Source: Candidatus Altarchaeota archaeon
GTDB lineage: Archaea; Altiarchaeota; Altiarchaeia; JAFGQM01
Reading direction: 5' to 3'
Assembly: GCA_016935655.1 (NCBI GenBank)
Contig: JAFGQM010000058.1
Location: forward strand, 1-5,892
DNA length: 5,892 bases
Both the position numbers and the translations under genes were made by a program. Below, piece by piece: positions 1 through 5,425 of this stretch. The notes under the pieces were generated by a model, which did no database searches, was not told the origin of the DNA, and saw only the letters and a program-made list of their open reading frames with translations. The first letter of the stretch is position 1; each line of letters opens with the position of its first letter.

Positions 1-260
1 ATGATGCACTCAAGGGCGACCTGTACACGGCCATGACCTTGAACGGATTCGTCTACTCTGCCGCACTCGGGATTAGCAACGAGGCAGCAGTAGCGGCTAT
101 AAAGGAAGGCGCGTTGGCTGCGGGCCTGTCCGGCACGGGTCCGGCAGTGGTAGCCCTGACAAGGGACAGCCCGAGCAAGATAGTCTCGGCTTGGCAGACC
201 CTTGATGGCGACATAATGACCACCAAGGTGAACAACCAGAGGGCGAAGATCATTGAGTGA
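1..260 (+). CDS. aroK: Shikimate kinase, archaeal GHMP type, C-terminal fragment
   Basis: This is the last 85 codons of a gene whose 5' part lies outside the window; the reading frame enters at base 3, so the ATG at 33 is internal and not the start. Archaeal shikimate kinase phosphorylates shikimate with ATP in the cytoplasmic route to chorismate and aromatic amino acids; it belongs to the GHMP kinase fold and is unrelated to the bacterial P-loop AroK. Support: the fragment contains the glycine-rich GHMP motif 3, GLSGTGPA (bases 123-146), preceded by the segment ALKGDLYTAMTLNGF, which resembles archaeal shikimate kinases, and it ends with a short alpha/beta tail as expected. Its TGA stop (258-260) overlaps the 3' end of the convergent pelota gene by 11 bases. 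Another GHMP kinase, such as homoserine kinase, is the main alternative, but the flanking residues fit shikimate kinase better. Confidence 0.85.
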   Translation, partial: DALKGDLYTAMTLNGFVYSAALGISNEAAVAAIKEGALAAGLSGTGPAVVALTRDSPSKIVSAWQTLDGDIMTTKVNNQRAKIIE

Positions 261-1314
261 TTTTGTACCTCAACAGCGCAGCGACTCCACCCAGACCGTT
301 GAGCTTCCCTCCGGGCTCGTAGTCAGAATTCAGTATGTGGAACTCCCCACGGGCGTTTTTTGCGATTTTTATGAGCTTCTCCATAACCTCTCTGTTCTCT
401 CTGAAGTACTCATCTGAGATGAGTAGCGTCTCCACCGCTCCCGCCACCACCGCGTTTTTGGCTTCCTCAAACCCGTAGGCAGCCAGGCCGTTCTTCGATA
501 TCTCGAGGAGAAGCTTTTCCATTAACCTTGCTTCGCGCGCTATCCTAGTCTCAGACTCCACCTTGTCTGCTATCCCACCCTTGAGAACTTCGTTGACACC
601 TGTCCTCCCCTCGGATCCTATGTCCGCAACAGAGGCATTCCTTGCGATATCAGGGTTTTTGCCGGTTAGGTACTCGTGGAAGTTCTTCTTTTCAAAACCC
701 GGCCCGGCCAATATGATCCTCTCTACGTTCTCCTTCTTGACCTGTGCTGACAAGAGCTCTTCAAGCTCCTTGTAGAACTCTGACTTCCTTTCCTCCCTGC
801 CTGGGGCGTATTTCCCCCCTATGTTCCCCTTCGTGTCCACATAATCTATCCTACTCTCTCTTACCAGAGCCACTGTCGCCTCCCCGTCGCCTATGACGCA
901 GATCATCATCTTCGCCCTTTTGGCCGACTGTTCCGCATCTCTGATGTACTGGAACTCGGATTCGCTCCAGCTTTCCTTTATGATACCCAAGCTCGTGCAG
1001 TCATCCACCTCGAACGTGTGGTGGGAGCCAAAGGATATCATATCATCAGGACCTTCCACGATCTTCCCCAAAACTCGGAGGCGGTTGGCGTTCTTGTCAA
1101 GCTCTGCCTTCTCGACCTTGACCCCCAGGAATACGCTCTCCCTCCTGCCCTCGTCACCCCTGAGCTTGTCGTCCTTGCCCTTTATCCTCCTCTCAGTCCT
1201 GCCTTTGACAATGTCCCCCTCCCTGACGATTTGGCCCAGGTACCACAGGTCGTCCAGGTTCTCAGTCTTGACTACGATCTCCCCCTGCTTCAAATCACGC
1301 TTAAGGACTTTCAT
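250..1314 (-). CDS. pelA: mRNA surveillance / ribosome rescue protein Pelota (aPelota, Dom34)
   Basis: A complete 354-residue protein, the usual size for archaeal Pelota. Pelota enters the A site of ribosomes stalled on mRNA, together with an aEF1A-type GTPase, and with ABCE1 promotes subunit splitting. Domains visible in order: an Sm-like N-terminal domain (about 1-125) with the typical stretch around DDLWYLGQIV (21-30), then GD and a TERR segment; a central eRF1_2-like domain (about 130-258) with AGPGFEKKNF (203-212); and an L7Ae-like C-terminal domain (about 259-354) with an acidic helix, GLAAYGFEEA (276-285) and the closing GLGGVAALLRYKI. The GGQ peptide-release motif of aRF1 is absent, which separates Pelota from the release factor. 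Translation starts at ATG 1312-1314 with no Shine-Dalgarno sequence. A TATA-like element about 31 bases upstream suggests a leaderless or nearly leaderless mRNA. The gene is divergent from the unknown basic gene and convergent with aroK. Confidence 0.95.
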   Translation of the reverse strand: MKVLKRDLKQGEIVVKTENLDDLWYLGQIVREGDIVKGRTERRIKGKDDKLRGDEGRRESVFLGVKVEKAELDKNANRLRVLGKIVEGPDDMISFGSHHTFEVDDCTSLGIIKESWSESEFQYIRDAEQSAKRAKMMICVIGDGEATVALVRESRIDYVDTKGNIGGKYAPGREERKSEFYKELEELLSAQVKKENVERIILAGPGFEKKNFHEYLTGKNPDIARNASVADIGSEGRTGVNEVLKGGIADKVESETRIAREARLMEKLLLEISKNGLAAYGFEEAKNAVVAGAVETLLISDEYFRENREVMEKLIKIAKNARGEFHILNSDYEPGGKLNGLGGVAALLRYKITQ

Positions 1315-1322
1315 ATTGTTTC

Positions 1323-1331
1323 TTTTTTAGT
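1323..1331 (+). promoter_or_regulatory. Possible weak TATA-like element for the unknown basic gene
   Basis: The T-rich stretch TTTTTTAGT is centred about 28 bases upstream of the ATG at 1355, the correct distance for a leaderless archaeal transcript. It is a weak match to TTTAWATA. If it is not used, the better-matching CTTAAATA at 1341-1348 would start transcription near 1370. That would fall inside the assigned coding region and favour a start at the TTG codon at 1376. Confidence 0.25.
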
Positions 1332-1341
1332 TTGACGGGAC

Positions 1342-1349
1342 TTAAATAT
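1342..1349 (-). promoter_or_regulatory. Probable TATA box of pelA
   Basis: Read on the minus strand this is ATATTTAA, centred about 31 bases before the pelA ATG. That spacing would place transcription initiation within a few bases of the start codon, in keeping with the lack of a Shine-Dalgarno sequence. The BRE position upstream (CTTAG) is a poor match. The same bases read forward give CTTAAATA, also a good TATA match, so orientation cannot be settled by sequence alone. Confidence 0.45.
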
Positions 1350-1354
1350 CTAAG

Positions 1355-1945
1355 ATGAGAATCAGAGAGCGCCTTTTGCGGGCCGGGGACAGGATTGCGG
1401 TCTGGAGGAAAACAAGGAGCAGGGCGAGATACGGTCCGCCACCTAGGCCCAGGACATTGTACCGAGTACCCATAAAGCCGAGTGTGACCCTTTTATTGGG
1501 CGCCCCGAGGGCCTTTTATACTACTGACAGATATGCAGACAGACTCCTGCAGTCACAGAGCGTTATACGGGGCCATCTCGGCAAGAAGAGCGGTTTCATG
1601 AGGGCACCGCTGAAGTTGTATCTGGATAAAAGGGGCAAGGTAGCCTATGCCAAGCTCAGGATAGAGGGCCAAACAAAGAGGGCAGTCGACGATAAGCTGG
1701 TCCGGGAGATGGTCTTCAGGCCAGAGAAGACAAGGATCAGAGGGGTAACCCATGGCCAGATGCCGGGTGAGATCATAAAGGTGAGGGTGGCCGAAGCCAA
1801 GAAAAAGGCGGAAAGAACAGGCAGGAAATACGAGCCTCCGACGGATTTTGACGGACTGAAGTTCGTTTCTGACAAGAACCAGCACATGTATTTTGTCTTT
1901 CCAGGGGACGAATGGGAGATCAAGGAGATATATAGGTCAGAGTAG
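1355..1945 (+). CDS. Hypothetical, strongly basic 196-residue protein
   Basis: I do not recognise this protein. It is the only long open frame in the 590 bases between pelA and hel308, and it uses AGG/AAG-rich codons like its neighbours, so it is likely real. It is very basic: 28 Arg and 19 Lys against 22 Asp/Glu, a net charge near +25, with no cysteine, signal peptide or membrane helix. The N-terminal third (1-55) is Arg-rich with a proline cluster at 28-33 (PPPRPR). The middle (85-145) looks like alternating strands and a helix. A Lys-rich helix spans about 145-157 (VAEAKKKAERTGR), and the tail (162-196) is acidic-aromatic, with YFVFPGDEWEIKEIY at 179-193. The composition suggests binding to nucleic acid or the ribosome, but this is inference. 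ATG 1355 is the first in-frame ATG; it has no Shine-Dalgarno sequence, and TTG 1376 is an alternative start. The gene is divergent from pelA (40 bases) and abuts hel308 tail to tail with no gap. Confidence 0.7.
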   Translation: MRIRERLLRAGDRIAVWRKTRSRARYGPPPRPRTLYRVPIKPSVTLLLGAPRAFYTTDRYADRLLQSQSVIRGHLGKKSGFMRAPLKLYLDKRGKVAYAKLRIEGQTKRAVDDKLVREMVFRPEKTRIRGVTHGQMPGEIIKVRVAEAKKKAERTGRKYEPPTDFDGLKFVSDKNQHMYFVFPGDEWEIKEIYRSE

Positions 1946-1969
1946 CTATAACTCTGCCTTGATTTTTTT
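1934..1969 (+). terminator. Hairpin plus T7 run, terminator-like, across two abutting stop codons
   Basis: Arm 1938-1943 (CAGAGT) pairs perfectly with 1951-1956 (ACTCTG) around a 7-base loop. After one mismatch (1937/1957) the stem continues with 1934-1936 and 1958-1960, including one G-T pair. GA and then seven consecutive T (1963-1969) follow directly on the + strand. The loop and stem cover the TAG of the + strand gene (1943-1945) and the TAG of hel308 (complement of 1946-1948). The T-run is the complement of two hel308 Lys codons. It fits termination of the unknown basic gene; the minus strand has no matching T-run. Archaeal termination relies mainly on T-runs, so the hairpin may be incidental. 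Confidence 0.5.
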
Positions 1970-4069
1970 AGCTACCCCCACCCCAACCAATTCGCCTATC
2001 ATTTTCGTCTCGGCCTTTTTCAGGGCGTCCCTTGTTTTCAACCCCGCATCGAACAGCTTGCGCGCACGGACACGCCCGACGTTCCTGATCGTCACAAGAG
2101 GAACGAGCTCCTCCTTCACGCCATGCCTTAGCCTTATCTGGAGCCTCTGGAACTCCCTCGTTATCGGCGAGACATCACCAAGCTTCAGATGTGGCGCTAT
2201 CTCGCTGTAGGAATAGGCCAGCCATTCGGCCACATCCAGTTTTATCCTCAACAGGCCCGGTGCAAGGCCGTAGTTCTCGAGGATGAACTCCTCGCTCCTT
2301 TCCCCCAGCCAGTCATTGAGCATCAGGGCGGTCTTGAAGCGGTTTAGGTAATCTGAAGCGGTCGTGTCGCTTAGTAGCTTGTCCTCGTATTCATAGTAAA
2401 GGCCCCATATGTCATCCTCCTCGCTCCGTTTTATGTTCAAAAGCGGGCGCATCTCATAGGAGTTGCAGAGTAGCTCTAAAAGACCGAAAGTGTTCATCTT
2501 CTCCACGTTCTCGGGAGTCTCCATTGTCACGATGAAGTTATGCGCGTCCTCAGGGTCCAGATATAGCTCGGATACCCTGCTCCCCAAGGGAGTGGGTACG
2601 AGCCTTGGGTTATCCTCTGTAAGCGAGCTCGCAGAGATGAAATCCCCCCTATTCTCCTCGCCCTTCCCCCTTATGAACCTCCAGTCCTCGAGCTGCATTA
2701 GGATCTTCTCGATCTTCCTTGCGAACTCGTCGTCTATACCGTACTCATAGGCAAAGAAGGTGCTTGAGAAGAAGTCCAGCAGGGTCTTCTTATCGCGGGT
2801 GAAACCGGAGGCTATGCTGGCTAGTACGTGCATCCTCAGGATGGGCTCTATCCCCAGCTGGGAATGGATGTCCTCCGGCTGCCCTCGCAAATACGTCTCT
2901 TCAAGGAACTCCTTCTCGTACTCGTTCTGGGCCAATAAAACTGATTCCCCATAAGAATCATACTTGGGCCGGCCGGCGCGCCCGCACATCTGGAAATATT
3001 CCAAAACGGGGATGTAATCCAGCCCCAACCCGCTGTATCTTTTGATGTCCCTGATTATCACCTTGCGCGCGGGCAGGTTGATGCCCGCTGCAAGAGTAGG
3101 TGTCGCTGATATCACCTTTATCCTGCCGTCCTTAAACGCGTTCTCTACTATCTTCCTCTGTGCGTTTGTCAGTCCTGCGTGATGGAATGCAGCGCCGCCC
3201 TTCACGCTTCTGGACAGCCTCTTGCACTGGGCGGTCGGTGGTGACAGCACCTCGCATATCTCTTTTGACAGTTCCTCTAACTTCTCCTTCATCTCGGTGT
3301 TATAGCTCTCCAAAAAGGTCTCGCCCAGTTTCTCAGCTACTGCCTCGGCGGAGTTCCTCGAGTTGACGAATATCAGAGCCTGCGCGCCCTCGTCTATGGC
3401 CTTCTTGGTCTCATCAGTCATGGTCTTCGCCTTTCCCAGCTCCACCTTCTGCGTGAGCTCCACGGGCCGCCAGTCGCTCCTTACAAGGGTTGCCCCCAGC
3501 CACTCGGCGAGCTCCTCGGCGTTGCCTATAGTGGCTGAAAGCCCCAGTATCTGCACATTCGGGAAGAGTTTCTTGAACTTCGCGATAAGGATCTCATAGG
3601 TGGGGCCGCGGTCCGTGGTTATCAGGTGTATCTCGTCCATGACCAGTAGCCTCACATTCCCGAACCAGTCGGGCCTTGAGCGCAGGATAGAGTCGCACTT
3701 CTCGGCAGTCGCGATCAGGACGTCGAAGCTCCCCTTCTTTGGCAGGAACTTCGAGTCCAGGTCCCCCATCTGCAGGTCTACCCTGTAGCCGAGCTTCTGC
3801 CATTTAAGGAACTCCTCGTACTTCTCGGACGCAAGCGCGCGCAATGGCACTACATATATCACCTGCCCTCCCTTCTCCAGGGCCTTTAGCGTCGCCAGCT
3901 CCGCTGCCATGGTCTTCCCTGAAGCAGTCGGGGTGCACAGGACCAGGGATTTGCCCTCAATCAGACCTGCCTCTACGGCTGCCTGCTGTGGCGGGTACAA
4001 TTCCTTAATCCCCTCCCCCTCAAAAATCCTTTTCGCCTTTTCAGGGATCTTCAGCTCAGAAATCCTCAT
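1946..4069 (-). CDS. hel308: ATP-dependent DNA helicase Hel308 (Hjm), Ski2-like superfamily 2
   Basis: A complete 707-residue protein of normal family length. Hel308 is a 3'-5' DNA translocase/helicase that acts on stalled replication forks and recombination intermediates and prefers lagging-strand forks. Motifs in order: Q-motif Gln about 28 (YPPQQAA); Walker A TPTASGKT (46-53); Ia VPLRALASEK (74-83); Ib with TAEKCDS (121-127), typical of Hel308; II DEIH (145-148); III SAT (178-180); IV LIFVNSRNSAE (232-242); FHHAGL (295-300); V ATPTLAAGINLPARKVI (322-338); VI QMCGRAGRP (360-368). A winged helix (about 400-505) and ratchet domain (about 510-640) follow. The helix-hairpin-helix domain 5 (about 650-707) has NVGRVRARKLFDAG, which includes the conserved RAR arginines linked to coupling or autoinhibition. 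All catalytic motifs appear intact. The start at ATG 4067-4069 has no Shine-Dalgarno sequence. The stop TAG directly abuts the stop of the convergent gene, and the 5' end is divergent from the pilin-like gene. Confidence 0.97.
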   Translation of the reverse strand: MRISELKIPEKAKRIFEGEGIKELYPPQQAAVEAGLIEGKSLVLCTPTASGKTMAAELATLKALEKGGQVIYVVPLRALASEKYEEFLKWQKLGYRVDLQMGDLDSKFLPKKGSFDVLIATAEKCDSILRSRPDWFGNVRLLVMDEIHLITTDRGPTYEILIAKFKKLFPNVQILGLSATIGNAEELAEWLGATLVRSDWRPVELTQKVELGKAKTMTDETKKAIDEGAQALIFVNSRNSAEAVAEKLGETFLESYNTEMKEKLEELSKEICEVLSPPTAQCKRLSRSVKGGAAFHHAGLTNAQRKIVENAFKDGRIKVISATPTLAAGINLPARKVIIRDIKRYSGLGLDYIPVLEYFQMCGRAGRPKYDSYGESVLLAQNEYEKEFLEETYLRGQPEDIHSQLGIEPILRMHVLASIASGFTRDKKTLLDFFSSTFFAYEYGIDDEFARKIEKILMQLEDWRFIRGKGEENRGDFISASSLTEDNPRLVPTPLGSRVSELYLDPEDAHNFIVTMETPENVEKMNTFGLLELLCNSYEMRPLLNIKRSEEDDIWGLYYEYEDKLLSDTTASDYLNRFKTALMLNDWLGERSEEFILENYGLAPGLLRIKLDVAEWLAYSYSEIAPHLKLGDVSPITREFQRLQIRLRHGVKEELVPLVTIRNVGRVRARKLFDAGLKTRDALKKAETKMIGELVGVGVAKKIKAEL

Positions 4070-4093
4070 GACTTAGTTTTTGAGAATCGGAAG

Positions 4094-4100
4094 TAAAAAA
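4094..4100 (-). promoter_or_regulatory. Possible TATA box of hel308
   Basis: On the minus strand this reads TTTTTTA, centred 28 bases upstream of the hel308 ATG. The distance suits a leaderless transcript, and no Shine-Dalgarno sequence precedes the ATG. The match to the archaeal TATA consensus is only moderate. Confidence 0.35.
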
Positions 4101-4107
4101 CAGAACG

Positions 4108-4114
4108 TTTTATT
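4108..4114 (+). promoter_or_regulatory. Possible TATA box of the pilin-like gene
   Basis: TTTTATT is centred 26 bases before ATG 4137, the spacing expected for transcription starting at the start codon. The purine-containing CAGAACG just upstream (4101-4107) is in BRE position and lies between this box and the proposed hel308 box. An A/T-rich stretch (ATTATAATCTAAA) follows just before the ATG, as often seen near archaeal initiation sites. No Shine-Dalgarno sequence is present. Confidence 0.42.
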
Positions 4115-4136
4115 CGTTGCCGCATTATAATCTAAA

Positions 4137-4892
4137 ATGGGTTTTGACAAAAGGGGCCAGACAGCCTTGGAGTATCTCCTCATACTGATCATAGCGTTGA
4201 TAGTAGTCATAGCGATATTCATATGGGTCAACTCGACCCAGGAGGAGGCCCAGGGCCAGGGTAATGAGGTTGCTGAGGAACTTTGGAACATCTTCAGGGG
4301 CGGCACAGGGTCTACCACTTCCTGCGGCGACGGGGCAGTTCAGAATCCAAATGGCGATGGTGTTATGGAGCAATGCGACCCGCCAGCTATTAACAACCCA
4401 CAATGCCCCAACCCAGCGGACTCTTGCGTAGGCCCTAAGTTTGTAGTCTATGATGGATTTGGGGATTGCGATTCTAGTTGTCAATGCCAGCAGGACCCTG
4501 CGCCAGCTGGTGTTTGCGAGTCCAGTTGCGGTGCACAATGTGAAAGGAATGATGACTGTTCCGGGGGCAGTGTCTGCCGACTAGACACCTGCGAATGTGA
4601 TTTTGTTCCTCCTGAAGAGGGGTGCGAGTGTTTCGATGATATAGACAACGATTATGATGGCGACACTGACGAAGATGATTCCGGATGCCAGTGCAGGGAT
4701 GGGGACGGAGCTGGGGGGGATCCAAACCTTGTGGACTGTGCGGACAGCGCTTGCGACTCTGAACCATATTGTGCCGATCGGGAGTATGAGGCGATTGGCT
4801 GCGGTTGGGACCCATGTGCCGACAGTTTCGACAACGATGGTGACGGGCTGATAGATGCTGCCGATTCTCTGGATTGTTCTCCTGTTCCTTGA
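4137..4892 (+). CDS. Secreted class III signal-peptide (type IV pilin-like) protein with Cys-rich, calcium-loop ectodomain
   Basis: A 251-residue predicted surface protein. Residues 5-31 match the archaeal class III signal peptide: a short basic leader (KRG), expected prepilin-peptidase cleavage after Gly7, then QTALEYLLI (the Q-x-x-x-E pattern with Gln8 and Glu12) and a hydrophobic helix to about Val31. In pilins this helix packs the fibre core. A polar linker (32-62) leads to an ectodomain rich in Asp, Gly and Cys: 24 Cys, an even number, all after residue 62. CGDG...EQCD (63-81) resembles the myxococcal-type disulfide repeat. CERNDDCSGGSVC (135-147) resembles Cys-rich adhesive or EGF-like modules. 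Two EF-hand-like loops at 170-181 and 232-243 carry D-x-D-x-D-G ligands. It could be a minor pilin, an adhesin or a membrane-anchored surface protein. No other pilus gene is visible, so assembly into a pilus is unproven. It is probably monocistronic and ends 28 bases from the convergent receiver gene. Confidence 0.85.
   Translation: MGFDKRGQTALEYLLILIIALIVVIAIFIWVNSTQEEAQGQGNEVAEELWNIFRGGTGSTTSCGDGAVQNPNGDGVMEQCDPPAINNPQCPNPADSCVGPKFVVYDGFGDCDSSCQCQQDPAPAGVCESSCGAQCERNDDCSGGSVCRLDTCECDFVPPEEGCECFDDIDNDYDGDTDEDDSGCQCRDGDGAGGDPNLVDCADSACDSEPYCADREYEAIGCGWDPCADSFDNDGDGLIDAADSLDCSPVP
4623..4877 (+). repeat. Imperfect protein-level repeats: Cys-flanked DNDxDG calcium loops
   Basis: Residues 163-184 (bases 4623-4688) and 227-247 (bases 4815-4877) of the pilin-like protein are diverged copies of one unit: Cys, acidic spacer, DND-x-DG, five or six residues, Asp, then a closing Cys. 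The first loop places Asp at 170, 172, 174, 176, 178 and 181. The second places Asp at 232, 234, 236, 240 and 243, with Gly237 and Ile239 at the canonical EF-loop positions 6 and 8. A degenerate middle copy may lie at 186-206. The DNA copies are too diverged to be recent duplications. Calcium binding is inferred from ligand spacing. Confidence 0.6.
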
Positions 4893-4920
4893 TTGCTTTA
4901 TGACCGAGCTACTATAATTC

Positions 4921-5424
4921 TCACCTCTTCAAATAGCCTCTTATGAACTCCTCGAGGCCCCTAGTACCAGCTATCAATTTCAATTTGTCGTACCCCGGGA
5001 TGCCGAACCTGTCATCTATCTCCTCCATGTTCTCCCTGTCGTCTGAGAGCACCACCACCCTCTGCTTCGGGAAGTCCCTCCTGATATCGCCGGCCAACTG
5101 GACGCCCGTCGGATGGCCTATAGGCATGTTTATGTCCTGCACTACAAGGTCGAACGGTGACTTCTTCATCCTCCCCAGAGTGGAGATCTTGCCCCTCAGC
5201 CTCCTTCGTTCTTCAGCGTTTCTTGAAGACTCCAGCTTCTTCCTCAATGCGTTTTGCTGCCTTTCTATGGCAGTTGCCCTCCTCAGCAAGATCCTCCTGG
5301 CCTCGTCGGGATGCCAGGCGCGCCTTGCCCTTATCCTTAGCTTTTTTGCTATTGTACCCGTCGTATTATGAATACGCGCTTCATCATCCACGAACAGCAC
5401 GAGCTTAGGTCTGCGTCTAGCCAT
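4921..5424 (-). CDS. Stand-alone response-regulator receiver protein with coiled-coil insertion
   Basis: A 167-residue protein with a CheY-like receiver fold and no output domain. Beta1 is KLVLFVDDE, with the Mg-binding acidic pair Asp13/Asp14; the phospho-acceptor is Asp97 in DLVVQDINMP; the switch Ser127 follows VVVL; and Lys149 is the likely catalytic lysine. Spacings from Asp97 to Ser127 (30) and Ser127 to Lys149 (22) equal those of CheY, but Asp14 to Asp97 is 83 residues instead of about 44. The surplus of about 40 residues (roughly 47-86) is Arg/Lys/Glu-rich and helical, probably extending helix alpha2 into a two-helix coiled coil that turns near SSRN (66-69). The loop after Asp97 also has a few extra residues (IGHPTG). 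It would relay a phospho-signal by protein contacts; no histidine kinase is in view. It lies 1 base downstream of the DUF1122-like gene and uses a strong GGAGGG ribosome binding site, so co-transcription is likely. Confidence 0.82.
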   Translation of the reverse strand: MARRRPKLVLFVDDEARIHNTTGTIAKKLRIRARRAWHPDEARRILLRRATAIERQQNALRKKLESSRNAEERRRLRGKISTLGRMKKSPFDLVVQDINMPIGHPTGVQLAGDIRRDFPKQRVVVLSDDRENMEEIDDRFGIPGYDKLKLIAGTRGLEEFIRGYLKR

Positions 5425-5425
5425 A

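Noticed and set aside
33..260. A complete 75-codon gene starting at ATG 33
   Set aside because: The frame is open to the window edge and the upstream residues continue the shikimate kinase sequence, so the ATG is internal.
805..830. NIGGKYAPG in Pelota (164-172) as a GGQ-like peptidyl hydrolysis motif
   Set aside because: The glutamine is absent, and Pelota proteins are known to lack GGQ; this loop is simply the central-domain region of the family.
893..1335. Two long overlapping + strand open frames (145 and 105 codons) opposite pelA
   Set aside because: They are antisense to a complete, well-conserved Pelota gene, have low-complexity Ser/Leu/Pro-rich translations and no promoter or ribosome binding signal; they are shadows of its codon bias.
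1553..1923. Minus-strand open frames (110 and 92 codons) opposite the unknown basic gene
   Set aside because: They are shorter than the + frame, lie entirely within it, and lack start signals. The + frame fits the gaps on both sides exactly (a 40-base gap to pelA and zero bases to hel308). The possibility is not fully excluded because neither strand has a recognised family.
4125..4130. TATAAT-like hexamer just before the pilin-like gene as a bacterial -10 box
   Set aside because: No -35 partner is seen, and all other evidence points to archaeal transcription. Its distance from the ATG (under 12 bases) is wrong for an archaeal TATA box; it fits an AT-rich initiation region.
4125..4834. Minus-strand open frames (up to 137 codons) opposite the pilin-like gene
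   Set aside because: The + frame has a clear signal peptide and structured Cys/Asp pattern. The minus frames give His/Arg/Pro-rich or Trp/Leu-rich translations typical of the complement of Asp/Cys/Gly codons.
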